The notes: generated by a model from the letters alone, not told the origin. Shown: positions 33,859 to 47,053, numbered from the stretch's first letter. The stretch: 64,000 bases of DNA from Symbiodinium natans (GCA_905221605.1 CAJNDS010002650.1:1-64000), one strand, 5' to 3'. Made by a program: numbers and translations.

Positions 33859-34654
33859 TAGCCTTTGGAAAGGAACACCTAGCGCCACGCTAGCGCTATC
33901 CTAGCGCCTACATGGGGAAGAGCCTGAAACCTGCATATACGCATGGTGCCGCCTTGTGGCGAAGACATAAACCAGCAAGAGCGGAACTTCATATCGCACT
34001 TCCATCATATTTTGCATGCATGGTATTTTGACGTCCGCCCATGTATATGTGTATGTACATATATAGAAGTGCTACGTCACAGACCTTTGGTACCCATTCA
34101 AAACGCTGCATGTACATGTGAGAATCGCGTGTACTGCCAAACCCAGCCCAAGCCGGCACACCTGTCACAAAACCTTAAGGCCTAAAACTTAAACCCTCAA
34201 CCCGACACCACACCAAAGGGGGACATATGTGTGTGGTTTTGGAATCACTCGGATCCTGAGATCGCTGAGGCTCATGTTGAAATCGGCGAGCCGCAGCTGA
34301 AGGACAGTTAGCCCACCAAGTGCTGCTGCTAAGGCCTGAACAAGTCTCCACTGCAGCAACCATTCCAGTCAATGTTGCACACGTCTGTTTTTTGACTGCA
34401 ACTGCCTGAGCCAGCGCGGTGTTTGCATTGGGGGCCTTGCTCGCGAACAAAGACCAGTGTGCATTCAACGAGGGCAAACACGGGCTACGCCGATGCGTCG
34501 ACGCCCCACACAGTGATACAGTGTATCGGTGCATCGGTGTGTTTTTGTGTTTCCGCCCCCTTCTGCGGCCACACTGGAAAAAAGCAAACGCAGGAAACCA
34601 TCGCAGGAGGCCGGGTCCCATGATGTTTGTATCGCGAGTCTTGGCTCCCTGCTG

Positions 34655-35285
34655 TAACCTGCAAGTCCAAGGCGAGCTGCTGTAAGCTTGCCGGCAAAGC
34701 CTGAGCCGTCACTGCCAATCACCACCTTGAACAGTCCACAATGCAATGCCCACGTCGCCTTGCAAAGCGCCGCAGCACCCTGGCAGGATGACCTGAAGCT
34801 CTGCATGTCCAGCACTCCAGGCACGAGTAAAACACGCAAACAACTGAACAAATTCTCCAAGTGCTAGAACCTACTAGAAACCTTACCAGGTCTCATCTCC
34901 TTGCAAGACAGGAATGTCTTGCTTTTGACTCTTGCTATCGTGACGACGTGCACCTCCTGCACCTTGAACTGCGCAACGAAACCCCAAACCCACCATACCA
35001 CTACAGCACGGCTGCATGCCCGCAAACCTGGTCGACATACATCTGAAAGCGCCAACTAGACGCGCTGCATGTCGGGTTTGGATGTCCGGTAGACAGGGGG
35101 CCCCAAAGGCTTTGGGCTTCTGACCATGTCTGGGGACAGCACTCAAGCATAAGATGCAGCTTCTCCAGCCCTGCTGGCAAAGCGGAGGCAAGCTCCTTTG
35201 AAAAAGAAACATCCCCTGTTGCTGCTGCTGCTGCCGCGCTCATTGGTCCTCGGTGCCAGCATCTTCCATTCCGCTGCCCAGCCAT
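34655..35285 (-). CDS. LRR protein exons
   Basis: The minus-strand exon near 35235-35100 reads ELASALPAGLEKLHLMLECC. Another, after a GGCAG acceptor near 34715, reads TAQALPASLQQLALDLQ and ends at CAG|GTTACAG. Both fit a leucine-rich repeat (ALPxxLxxLxLxL), one repeat per exon, and are close to each other in sequence. A third possible repeat near 35395-35345 reads VPSLRELRLLFHGRSF. Together they suggest one LRR gene over about 34.6-35.5 kb; its ends are not defined. Confidence 0.55.
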
Positions 35286-35705
35286 GCCTAGGCGGCAGAA
35301 CAGATGTCACTAAGAGTCCACAGGCACTTCGATTCCTCCATCTTCATTCTTAGCCCCTGGCGAATGACCGGCCGTGGAAAAGGAGACGAAGTTCCCGCAA
35401 GCTTGGCACGGACATGAAGGCCCATCGCAGGCAAGGAGACTTGACAAGGTCACTCCGTGAGATGAATAGGTTGCGGACCCGGTGACCCTTGCGATGACTC
35501 GCGCAACAGCATGGGCATCTCTGCAGCTGAAGGAGTTCAGGTCCTTGAAGGAAACAGGACAAAGACTATGGAAAGCCAAGACTTGGGAGGAGCTCTTCGA
35601 AGGTGCCCGGTCAGGGCCCCCGGCCAGGCCCAGCCGTGTGAGGCGCTTCGGCGTTGCGCTCACAAGCTCGGCAAGGACGCAGTCGTCCGCAAGCAAACAC
35701 CTAAA

Positions 35706-35780
35706 ATCTATGCGAAGCCGTGCGAAGCTGTGTGGAGCCGTGCAAAGCAATGCGAGGCCGTGAGACTCCGTGCGACTCCA
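35706..35780. repeat. Degenerate GCGAAGCCGT-type tandem repeat
   Basis: Six or so diverged 10-14 base units (GAAGCCGTGC, GGAGCCGTGC, GAGGCCGTGA). Both strands stay open through it, so frames here are weak evidence for genes. Confidence 0.6.
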
Positions 35781-36058
35781 TTTGGTACCAGCATTTGCAT
35801 TAAGGCGAGGACCCACCGCGCAAATTTGCATGAAAAGAATCCAAGCCCCGCCTCAAACAGAAGCTCTGAACAAGGGCTTGAGCTGTGTGACGGCACCGAG
35901 TCGCTCGCGGCAAGGCTGCTGACAATGCACTGGCAAGACCTCCGACGCAACTCCAGGCTTTACTTGCATTACACGGTACAAGCGGTATGAACACGAGAGG
36001 CCTGAAACCGCTTGGGTACGATCTTCACGACTCTCGCCTGTGACCTGTCTTCAATCAC

Positions 36059-36418
36059 TCACCATGGACAAGGGAGAAGTGAACCAAGACACTGGCCCTG
36101 GGCAGTCGCGGCGGAGCGATGTGGACAGACACCTCCTGCACTACGCAGAGATGTACAGAGTCTGTCTCGCCTTTTTTGCACACCCCGGGCCTTCAGTGCC
36201 CGCAGCTGGCCCCTCATCTGCGCAAGCTTTTTCAAGACTGCTTCACCTTCTGCTCCAGAAGCTAGACCTTCGTATTCAACATCAATGACTTCCCGTCGCG
36301 AAGATGATTCATCTGCAATACGCCACTGCTCTTCACCCACATCCTGTGGTCGAAGCTGGATGGGCCATGGTGCGCTTAGGGGCGACAAACAAAGGGTATC
36401 AGCGCGCATCATGAGCAT
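36059..36418 (-). CDS. Large exon of a charged unknown protein
   Basis: The minus-strand frame reads IQLRPQDVGEEQWRIADESS, SRREVIDVEYEGLASGAEGE and AVLKKLAQMRGQLRALKARG. It is acidic, then basic and probably helical. It stays open for about 119 codons with protein-like composition. No family recognised. Confidence 0.5.
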   Translation of the reverse strand: MLMMRADTLCLSPLSAPWPIQLRPQDVGEEQWRIADESSSRREVIDVEYEGLASGAEGEAVLKKLAQMRGQLRALKARGVQKRRDRLCTSLRSAGGVCPHRSAATAQGQCLGSLLPCPW

Positions 36419-37089
36419 CAGCAGGATCGAATTTGCTCAAACTCGGTTTGGTCACGAATCGAACGATTCCCTACGCTCGAATCCGTCCTGATGGAAGGAT
36501 AAGAACAAGAGACCGACTTGCAGCATTGCCAGGATCTCGAGCAACTGGGGAACACACTGGGCAGGCTCAGCTTGACAAGCAAGTGGGGCGAAATCCTGGA
36601 GAAGAAGCCCAGAGGCATTCACCCAGAATGCCAGAATGCAATTTGCAGCAAACGTACAAGCGGGACACGTAGTTGCGGGTGCAATTCGCTTCGGCCCGGC
36701 CGAGAGGCGTGTAGAACAAGCAGGCCAGAATCTGCTATCCTTCTCCCTTCCGTGGCCCACCCTTCACAGGACCTCATCCAAGTGACAATGACTTTTGGAT
36801 TTCATCTGCAATGCGCGTGCTACACCCCGCGTTTGGCCGACCCGGCTGCCGAGGCCAGGCGCGCAAGCGCACACAGTTATATGCTATGGCTGCGGACTCT
36901 TGCGGAGACATGTTTGCAGATTTTGTCGCCTGGTGAGTTGCTCCATGGCAACGCAGCCACGTGAGAGCGTGACGGAGCCCGCAAGTAAGCGGCCTTGACC
37001 GTCGTGCGCACCTGGGTTCCAGTCTTCCATACAGACACAGGTGGACACAGCAAGTCACCACAAGAATCAAGAAGACAGCACAATGCGAC

Positions 37090-37948
37090 TTAACATACAA
37101 CGAAGATCAGCCGTGGGCCTGCCAAGGTCTCCGTGCAGCAAGGCACGGCAAACGCAGCCTCGAGAAGGCAACACAATGGCGACTGCTGCAACTCTTTCTT
37201 AGCTTTGCCCCTCCAGACCTCCTGGCCGCTGCAGAAACTTAGCACTTTCAACCACACCTCACAATGCATGTGAAATCGTGCAATAACTGGGCCATTGCGA
37301 CTGCACACGATGCTGAGCTGAGGCGAGCACTGAGCCAGTAGAGAGCAAGGTTCCAACAGTTCCAACCTTGACCTGACACTGAAATTTGCCGATGGCTTGG
37401 CAAATCTTGGCAACGGCCGATTTGCAAAAGCATGAACACACCGCGGTGTGCCTGCATGGCCGGTTGTGCCGCAGCCTGTCATTGTGCTTAGCACCTCAGC
37501 TGTTTACCTCTCTTCTGACTGTCGGCCTCGTCGTCTGTAGGTGGAGTTGCGCCTCAGCTCACACTTGACATCGCTCAAACAGCGCTTCATTCAATGTCCC
37601 TGCCTGCAAGCATGTCCTGGCTGTCCTGCAACTGATCCAGAGTAAGTCATGTATCCCCATCCTGTGGTACATGCGAACAGCAGCGCAAGCCCCCACCTGA
37701 TGCCATCTGCAAAGAAGGTGCAAGGCTGTCCAGAAGCAACCCCTGCAACACGTCCGAACGACAGCAGAGACGGCCAGCTCAAGACAAGAGAGCCATCCAA
37801 ATGCAGACAAGTGGCACTGTCGAAGATGGTTCTGTACAAACTGGGTGAAACGGCGTTTCCGTGCTGACATTCTGCCCAGCACCAGGAGCATTAAAAGTGG
37901 AAGAGGAACAAGCCAACGGCCGTTGTGGAAGACTCTGCCCTGGCTCAT
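37090..37948 (-). CDS. Possible exons, unknown
   Basis: The minus-strand frame 37494-37090 reads FAKPSANFSVRSRLELLEPC and PVIARFHMHCEVWLKVLSFC; 37948-37559 is also open on the same strand. Support is composition only; competing frames are open as well. Confidence 0.25.
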
Positions 37949-39434
37949 GTGCTACACGGCCACAGAGTGCCTCAGCGGCCAGGATTTCAAGCACGACCAA
38001 GCGGCTGTAATTCTATGCCTCGAGCTGTAGCAAACATATCTTGCGACACACTTGTGTTGACACTGTTGAACCTCCTGTAACTCTGGTTTTGGGTCGAGAA
38101 AGGTCGAGAGTTCTCAAATGTTCTCAACCCGCTTGGCGCCTCACCTCAGAAAACCTTCGTCGACGACTCGGCACACATGGCCGATTCGGACCTGGCGCAC
38201 CAAGGTGCGCCAACGAGAGCACTAGAGAAACTCAGGCATCTGCGTCTTTAACATGCAAAACATTTTAGCAAAACATGATTTACAACTCGGCGTTACTCCG
38301 ACCAGCATGGAGCTCGCCCTGCGATCTGGCATCCATTCCAGAGCTCGAGTCAGCTCGAGACGGCTGCATATTCCGAGACCCATCAGTTCTATTAGATTCG
38401 AGTACAGTCACACATGTTCCCCATCTCCAGCTTCAGTGAATGTTTGAGCGATGTTGGCCGTTGTTTTCTACGTTCTGCTGTCTTTCCTTTCCATGCTACA
38501 GCGTTACGGCGCTAGCATATTCTGGTCTTTCACCGTTCTTGGCCAATCATTCTGCCGTTTGAACCCCTTTGCACACCCAATCATGCATCAGCTCTCAACC
38601 GTCAAGGCCTGACACTCTCAACACAAACATTGTCACAGCCCGTCAAGTTGCACGGCATTTTGCAGAGCGTGCTGCGCTGATCCCTCTTTGGAAACCTAAC
38701 GCTTTCGGAATGGTGAAAATGCTCAGAAAAAGTAGAATATGCAGAGCAGTCGAAGAAACCTGAAAACAAACCAAAAGCCTGGAGGCAAGACTGGACTACT
38801 GGGTCATCCCATGTTGGAAAAGCACAGTCCTCGTACTCCATTACTTGCCGTTGCCTGTAGATTGACAATGTGGTTGAATAGTCACACTACAAGAACATCA
38901 AGAACACAGCACACGTGGAATCCCACCTTCGAGGAGTGAATTTTGGACTTAGCCATGGCGTGCAAACTCTCAGTGTGGAGTTGAAGGTGAAATGCACATC
39001 CGGTTCTGCTGTTTTGCATCGGATGCCTTGGAAGATCGGAGGCCAGCGAGATTTGGCCACGAAATGTCACGAAATGTCACGAAGCCAAGGGCCCCCGGCT
39101 TGTCGCAAAAAGGTCAAGTTCTACCAGTACTGCGGGGACGACAAACTGACTGAAGGCCGCGTTAATGCATTCATTTTTTAACACAGCTGAAACTACATCA
39201 TTCAGTCCTCCTCCTCATCAGCATCATGTACTAGCGGAGGAGGCTGCGCCGTTGCCATCATTGCCTAGTGCCATGATGCAGTGCACCCTTGTTTCACTCT
39301 CAAAAAGCGCCAATACTTGTGATGGCAATGGGCAGCAGGCATGCCAGCCATTATCAACGTGGGGGTGAGGGACTGGGACGAAGGATAGTGCAGGATTCCA
39401 GGGGCGAATGCAGAAACAACATCTGGTCATTTCC

Positions 39435-39960
39435 CAAATCCGCCGAGGCCTCGGGCCGGAGGTGTATAGGTTGTCAGAACAGGCACCCCCCTCCAAATCC
39501 TCCCCCCACACCCAAAGCCACTTTTCGGACCCCTTTTTTTGCCTCAAATGGGTACCCCCCCTAGGAAACCGGGGTCCGCAAGCGGACGGTTCGCCAGGAC
39601 CAGAGGCAGTTGAAGCCCCTCCCAGCAGGCGCCCATCCCCTTTTTCTTCCCCACCTCCCCCCCACCCCCCCCCCCACCCCCCCTCCCCGGCACTCAACCA
39701 CCCCCCCCCCCCACTCCCCCTACGCCCCTGAGGGGCCTGGCTCAACCCTACGATCAATCCCCTAAACCCCAAAGCGTGAACCTTGAGCCCTAAGCCCTCA
39801 ATCCTAAACTAAACCATAAACCATAAACCCGGAACCCTAAACCCTAAACCCTAAACCCAACCCTTATTGCTTGGGGTCCAGCGACTTGGGCGCTGCGGAA
39901 TCACCATGCTCACGCGGATGCGCTGGGCCGGGCCGAGGCGGGTCGCGTAGCGTTAAAATT
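39435..39960. repeat. Repeat family member 2, rearranged copy of 8158-8852
   Basis: It shares AGGTTGTCAGAACAGGCACC, GCAAGCGGACGGTTCGCCAG-like text, CTGGCTCAACCCTACGATC, AACCTTGAGCCCTAAGCCCT, and CTTGGGCGCTGCGGAATCACC near its end with the 8.2-8.85 kb region, including a C-rich tract and degenerate AAACCCT. The order of blocks differs: the CTTGGGCGCTGCGG block is first at 8.3 kb and last here. Confidence 0.75.
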
Positions 39961-42689
39961 AGGGTCCTTTTTTGGCGTTACGATTCTAAGGCGGACCCAA
40001 TATTTAAGGTACCCGAAAAGGGACCGTAATTTGAGAAGTGACCATCTAGTTTCGCAATGTGTGGAAATGCCACCAAAGTTCTGAGGGAGGATCCCGCCGA
40101 GAATTCCTTTGTAAGAACCCCACGGAGTCCATGGAGTGCCCAGCCCCAGAGCTGAGAATCCCGCAGAGTAAAGTGACACAGAAATACCTACCATACTTGG
40201 AAAGCCCACCGAGTTCCTACCAGGCAAACCCTGCAGAGAACTGTAAATACTACCGAGGATTCCGAAGCAGCACGCCCCGCCCTGGAAAGAGAAACGGCGA
40301 ACAATTGAAAAAAATCGTTTACGGCGTGTGACAAAAAAACCATCGACAAGTGCTGCCCACCCCCAGATACCCCCACACCGCATCGCACAGAGTTCCTCTG
40401 GAGCTCCAGACGACCGCTGCAGTGGTTGTGAGTTGCTTAGTTTCTGGGTGGGGATGTTCGAAGTGAACATTGTAAGAAAGAAGCGAAAAAAGAAAAAATG
40501 ATCAGTGAATACTGGACAGCAAAGAACAAACAAATAATGAGGTTGTCAACGATACGTCCAAAAAGTACGTGGCACAGAAAAGCTTGCCATTCTGTGAGTT
40601 GAATGTGGCATTTGTTCAGCTCAAATGGGCTCCAGAAAGCAGCTCCAGTCCGGACACCGAAAACGGACCGCAAATTTTGGATTTCTTCATTGAAAATATA
40701 AGGTCTGGCTCCTGCCTGGGGGTGTTGCCTTCCAATTCTCTGCGGGATCCATGAGCACTCCAAAGATTCTCTGCAGCGGGCATGGGCACTCCAGTCACGC
40801 CACGTACTGCTTGCAGGACTTTCGGGCACAAAGATACTCTGCAAGAGTTTGAGAACACCCCAAGGACACCAGCGCAGGAGACCCGGGCGAGGAGAGTCAC
40901 TGAGTTAGAAACAGACAGGGCAGGAAAGAATTAAAAAAATATGCACAACGACAATGTGTATGTAAACTTATCCCAAACTAACGCTTGTTTAGTGGGAAGT
41001 AAGTTGATTCTTGACTATTGTCACGGTGTTAGCGTACTCTTTCGTTCATGGTTATCAAACTTCTTTGCAATTTTAGTCTGGTTTTGGTGTAAAAGTCTAA
41101 ACGTGCAATATCTTGCACAACCGGAGTGAGAAAAAACGCAGTTCGGAGTAAAAATGTGCTTAAATAGTTTAAGCAACAGCAGCTTAACATAGTGAGATGT
41201 GTTAAGACCTGTCTTTTAGACGTTTCCTTCCCAAGCGGTCTGCAAGAGCAACCGCACATAAAGCAATCTATGTTCCGATGTACAAAAACACAACAATAAC
41301 ACCTTGCACGTGTGCGTGCAGAGTATAGGACAAATAGCAGAACTAAAGCGAACAGCGAAAACAACATCCAGAACTCACGACAGCATATCAGTCAGCAAAG
41401 GAGCGTGTAAAAATGCAAGATGACCTGAAGCAAACCTGCACAAAGCCTAGTCGCCGCTTTCCCGAGCACTTCACGAAAAAAATGTTCTAAAAAAGTCCGG
41501 ATTCACAAACACGTCTCAAGATGAAACACCATAAACACCAATGCCAAAAGCAACCAGAACATTAGTTCTGTACTTCCAACAAAGTCTGCATAACAAGGTA
41601 CGCAAAACATACACTAACGAGGGGGAAAGAGCGAGCACAAAACAGTGGCGTTCATTTGCGCAGAAACGACCACCCCATGAACACGAGGGTAGGGTGCCCG
41701 AGCGTCACGAAATTTTGGCTGGGATACATTATGTCGTGGCATGGCCCCCCCCCCTGGACCCGCCCCCCACCGAAGCATGTTTTAGGTAACGCCACTGACT
41801 CTCTCAGAGGCTAGCTTTCGCAACTTGTTCACACATGGGAACTCACGTTTCTGCGACATTCAGGCAGCAGCACTTGCGCGAGTCTCGTGATCGTCCTCTT
41901 CTCCGCCAAGATTCAAGTGCCTCATGATCCAGAGCCAAGCCCGGCCAAATGCAAGGCGTCCACTGCTTCAACCGTTCAGGGCCAATGTTTAGGAGGAGGC
42001 CTGTGGACCATGACCTGTTGCTGCATGGCCAGCATCCGCACCTCCAGAAGGCTCTCTCTCAAGACTCATCCGCTCGCAGCCATGATTAATCTGACGCAAA
42101 AGCCTCCCAAGGAACAGCCGGAAACAAAGTCGACATGAGTATCCTGGCAGGCACTCTTACGTGCTGACCACACGCAGCTGCGCGCTGCAACATGTCAGTC
42201 GGAGCCACAAGGCCTGAAGGCAATCATGCAGTGCTCTACGACCAAGAACAGCAGGATCTTGTGGTGGTGACTCCTCGCACAACAAAGCCTTTTTCCTCCA
42301 TGCACCTACCGCATCACAGCAACACCCACAACTTAGAGTGCGGAGATGCGTTCTTTTGGATGGAGCAGTCTGGTAGTCTAGCACTTGCAAGCATAGTGAA
42401 CCTCCTTCGTCTACGCCGATGATAATTTGTTTGGCTGCTGCTGCCCTATAGTTGGCTTCGCAGAAGCACAATATGGGCACTAAAAAGCCACCACTCAGAT
42501 GATCCTGGTTCTGCTTCGCTGTCCCTGGGACTCCTGCTGGTTCCCTTTCACGGCAGTACATCTTCTGTACAGCTGCGCTGGAAATTCCTCCCTTAACCTA
42601 TTGTAGCTGGCTTCTTGCTTCCGTTTGAGGCCACAGAGGAAGGACTCTTGAAATATCGTCAGCCCTATTGAGGTGCCGCATCTTCTCTT
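39961..42689. other. No supported gene
   Basis: Long frames at 40533-39910 and 40900-40437 (minus) are cysteine/phenylalanine-rich with no regular pattern. 40940-41500 is AT-rich. A minus-strand stretch near 42480-42350 (AKQIIIGVDEGGSLCLQVLD) could be an exon of the anoctamin gene's 3' end or of another gene. Confidence 0.4.
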
Positions 42690-45600
42690 CAAATCGAACA
42701 ATTGAGGGACAGGATTGCTCTGTTCTTGCAGCCCTCCCGAATCCCGTAAATCCCGGAGTAAAGGCTCCAGTTGACGAAGACGTTCGAGGCAAACACGACG
42801 ACGGCCGTGTTCGTGGCCATTGCTATCCTCCGAATGTCGCCGAATGTGTCTCATCACACCAATGCATTCAATGCATATTCCAAGGCTCGCAAGGCACATC
42901 CCCAAGCACACCCCCAAGCACATCATAGCCACTCAGAAAATAGCGCTACATAGCATCCTGAGCTCCACGCATACCGAAAACGTCGAAGGCGGTGTCCCAA
43001 GGCTCGTTGTTCGAAGCTGGTGATGGGAATGGCCTGCATTGCGCGGCACTGTCGTCTTTCCTCATGCGCAGTGGCCACATGCCAATTGCAGGCAAGGCCT
43101 TCGAAAGAGAAGGACGAGCTTCTTCTGATCCATGAAGCACCTAAGCTGCAAGCCACTACATAGCCTGCAGCCAAATGCCCCAACATGTGATGGCTTTAGG
43201 CCTGCGAATCAGAAACAGAAACCAATCATGATGCGTTGCGGCCAGATGAAACCTGCCTCGAAAAGCTGAGGTTCAAGCTCCAGGACAAGACTTATCATGG
43301 TGATCAACGGGATCTGACAGGGCGTGCAATCAAGTGCAATCCTATCCACAAGTTGCCCACGATATTCTGGATGCTCCACATGATGAGCCAAGGAGGCGCA
43401 CCCAAGGGCAGGCGACAACGAAGAGCACAGTGTACCCATAAAGGATCAGCACCTGCAGCAGCTTGGCCGAACCAGAGAGAACAAACAAGAGAACAGGCTG
43501 ACAGAAAGTGCCACCATTACGCACTAGCTGTGCAGCTGTGCCCAATGCCTCGTCCATGTCCTGGTACACATCGTAGTCCTCTTTTAGCACTTTCCAAAAA
43601 CAAGCAGTTCAAGCGTTCCCCGCATCCAAGGCCAAGAGCCGGCCCACGTCGGGAGCCGCTGTGGTGTCGCAAAGTTGTAAAAAAACATAGCGTAAAACAT
43701 TTGTTGTGCAACCATTTTGTTGCCAGGGATGCCAAGGACAGCTTTGGACAGCACCGCCAGCCTCCTTCTTGCTCTGCTTCTCTGGACTGGAAAGATCTGG
43801 CCTGGGCGCTGTAGGCTCTCAAGACACAAGCGAAGGACAGCACAGGACAGCTTCTGGCCAGGAACCCCAAAACTAGGGAGTCGACATGATCGTCATCGGA
43901 TTCCTCCAGCGACAGCATTCAAGTGACGCTTAACAGGCTTAACGCCTTTCCTCATCATACTGCGAGCCAAGGTACGTGAAGAGGGAAGTTTTGAAGGTGT
44001 TTCCTGCCCCGAATTTAGCTGTATGTGTGTTCATTCGCACTTGGTAACAGACCTGCTAGTCTAAAGCAACGCTGCATTCCAACTGACTGAACATGAGCAT
44101 CGCCCCGACCACAACATGACATCTCAGCTGCCTTCTGTGTACTCCCTGTAGTACATGACTGCATACCTCAGGTTGGAGCAATCGGTGGGTATGCTGTCAA
44201 ATTTCACATTTGAATAACCTTAGGATTTGACGGAGCTCCAAGTTCGATCATGTTCTGCACCGTCAGCCTGTGCTATTTCGGAGACAAGCCCAGGCCATGC
44301 ACCAACAACTTCATGTTCGCTCCGTCCACACCCCTCAAGCCAAACCATCTGGCGATGAACAGCTCCGTGTCTGCTGAACAGACAAGAAGCTCACACCCCC
44401 CAGACTCCCTGTACCGAACACAACATGCTAGAATCGTAGAACTGCCAACGACGGGCAGACTGGCAGCACAGCGCCTCATGATCATGAAAATCGCAAGCTG
44501 GGAGCCCAAGTCATTGAGACCTTTGCTGCAAAATGGCCGCGAGAGATGGCAAGCGAATCGCGGCCCAACAATTGCAGACCCCCTCGTCGGTTTCAGCAAC
44601 TTTTGGTGGCCTACATGTGGCACACGTGGTAACTACTCAACAGGTCATGCTGGTGTGCGGTGGATCGTGCTGCCACACTTTCTCGTCACCGTCATCTTGT
44701 CAGAGTACGCCCAAGATTGAACCGGCCATGTCATGCGTTGCGACCAGTTCACCAGTTCGAAAATCCTCAAGTTTTTTCCATATTACTCTTCCCGTCCGTT
44801 TTTTGGTTGATCTTGAACACCGTGCATTGCACCACCCGAAGAAAGCATGCACACAAAAAGCGCGATTGCATGGCTGATAAGGATGAGGCAATCATCGTTG
44901 ACGCAAGTCATTGGCATCCCAAAAAGATATGAATGGGCCTTGTTCTTCCAGCAGCTGTGAAGTTTCATGAGGATGCGTAGCTCCATAGCTTCCGTCCAAG
45001 AAGAACATACAAGATCTGTCCTTCAGGAAGGCGATATAGTACAGCGACACGTAGCAGTTGATGAACTTGAAGACCACCATCTTGGCCTCTTCCAGATAAG
45101 TGTGAAAAGGTGTGAAGAGATCGTGCTCACAGGGCCGACATGCGCCGAGTCATGCCGAGTCCGGACTTTTTTTGGAGAGGGGACTAACGCTGCGGCATCG
45201 CTTGGCGCGAGGCTAACAAATGATTTGCATGCTCTGAGTAGGAGCGATGGTTCTCTCTGTCCTGGAGTTTCAGACATGTGGCCAGATTTGCCAAGTATCC
45301 AACTTCAAACACTGACAGCCAAAGTCAGACGGCATGGGTCCGTGAGCCAGTTTGCAAGGCTTGTGAAGAGAGTATTCAGCAACTCCACGATCAGTGCATT
45401 GATGACCTCAACAGAGCCAGATATTTCACTGCACACAACTCGCTGAATGTCCAGCCTGGAACGTGATTCGTCCGCCGTTCTTGTGGAAAATGTGGCGGAG
45501 CACCATCAGAATGCCCACCACGAAAAAAAGCGCGATGAGGGACACCTGTACTTCCATAGGTCTCCAGGCGAATCCACAACGGCAAACAACAAAGCCACAA

Positions 45601-47053
45601 ATGTCAAAGCGCACACATCCGTAAACCAAAAACAGCAGCTTTCACTACCATACACAACGATAAGACATGAAACGCGATGCAGAACATGGCTGCTGCAAAC
45701 CAAGGCGCTGTGATCACAGAATAGCTGAAAAGGACCTTCCAGATCCGCTCGCTCCAAGGGTAAAACCTGCCAGCACAACGTCGCGGGTCCAAACCAAGAA
45801 CATAGGAGGCGATGGCACCTGTCAACCCTGCTCGTGATAGGGTTGATTCGGCTAACCTCGTGGCATGTTGAGTGAAAAAAACCAATGCAAATGGCAATCG
45901 GCTGCGTCAGGCTGCGGCTCCATAGAACTCTGGTCTGGTTGGTTCAGGCTTCTTCTTCATCGAGAAGGTGCCCCACCTTGTTGCGGGCGTTTGCTGCCGC
46001 TGCTAGAAATACCCAGCAACAGGACCCGGAACTGCCGGAACTGAGGCAGGAACTTCAAAGCGTAGAGGTTGGACTTTCTGCGCCAGAAGTGGATGAAGGT
46101 GGTGGAGAAGAGCCCCACGCCTTGGAACGACTACATGGAAATAGCTGCACATTGCTGCAGCCTCACGGAGGTGCCAACAGAGCCAACAGAGCAAGGCCAA
46201 TACCGACACACAGAAATGCAGCCGTCCAGTTGTTGGGTGTCTGCATGAACAGGTCCAGCACCTGATGTCCAACATCTCAGCGCGAAGAACAAGAGCAGGT
46301 ACCCAGATATTGGTCTTTTGAGGTCTTTGGTGTGTCGGCAGTTGTCTCCGCACGTCCGCTTGTGTGCACTCTTTTTTCCCCATCACGGAACCTGACAGTC
46401 AAGCACAAGGCCATCAATCAAATACTCTTAGAACCATGAGCCACTAGCATCACTAGCATATTCAATATTCATAAACTTGCTATCCTTTTGTCACAGGATG
46501 GGTCGCACTGGGGTGAGGGGGACTCGCCGACATCTGCCCAACATTCGCCCAAGGGCCGAAAGCCCGCATGCTCCGACTTACAACATTCATCAGAGCATTC
46601 ATCAAAAAATATCACAAGTAGAGCACTGAAAAACATGAAGACATGCCAAGTTCTGCTTGATTTTACACGAACTAACTTGCCCAAGGCTGCCACACAGCAG
46701 AAGCAGCCGATCAACGTTGGTAAGATCATCCACTTTATGAAGTGAGACCTTGCACTGCAGTGCTGAGTATATCGTACTAGCAGCCATCAATGTGGAAACA
46801 CCTAGTCTGTAAGAAAGTGACATGAACAGGAAGTACAGCGCAATGCGCTCACCGAAATAGTCCCTGACCTGGCGTGGACAGTGCAAGAGCATATAGGAGC
46901 AACTGCAACAAGAAATGTAGGCCCTGCATTGCACAAATTGCATTGCCGGCATTTGCCAGAGATTGCAAGGTGCAGAATCACTCGCGGCCTTGTAGATGTT
47001 TCGTCCGATCACAAAGGTCTTGAACCAATCCTTGTCCATGTCTTGTAGCTTTC
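42689..47053 (-). CDS. Anoctamin (TMEM16 family) membrane protein, many exons
   Basis: TMEM16 proteins are ten-helix calcium-activated lipid scramblases or anion channels. Exons found in order on the minus strand each match a family landmark: QVRDYFGERIALYFLF from 46868 (family IRxYFGEKIALYF); QCDPSCDK near 46500 (MCPxCDxxC); LFMQTPNNWTAAFLC from 46261 joined to STTFIHFWRRKSNLYALKF from 46130 (FLExWKRRxxxLAxxW); FYPWSERIWKVLFSYSVI from 45766 (YFPxWxRxxRxxxS); a hydrophobic exon from 45545; TYLEEAKMVVFKFINCYVSL then YYIAFLKD near 45080-45020 (FxFVNSYxSLFYIAF); GLNDLGSQLAIFMIM near 44530 (CLxELxxQLxIIM); DYDVYQDMDEAL and VLILYGYTVLFVVACPW near 43570-43390 (EYxEMxIQFGYVTLFxxAFPL); SIQNIVGNLWIGLHLIARPV near 43380 (NNxxEIRxDxxKLxxxxRP); and IAMATNTAVVVFASNVFVNW from 42827 (AVxTNAxxIxF). 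The amino terminus lies upstream, perhaps in 47.8-49.1 kb. Lipid versus ion transport cannot be told from this. Confidence 0.85.

Noticed and set aside
39910-40533. A 207-codon minus-strand frame
   Set aside because: The composition is irregular (Phe/Ser/Gly runs), one end lies in the 39.4 kb repeat, and no splice signals or domain pattern were seen.
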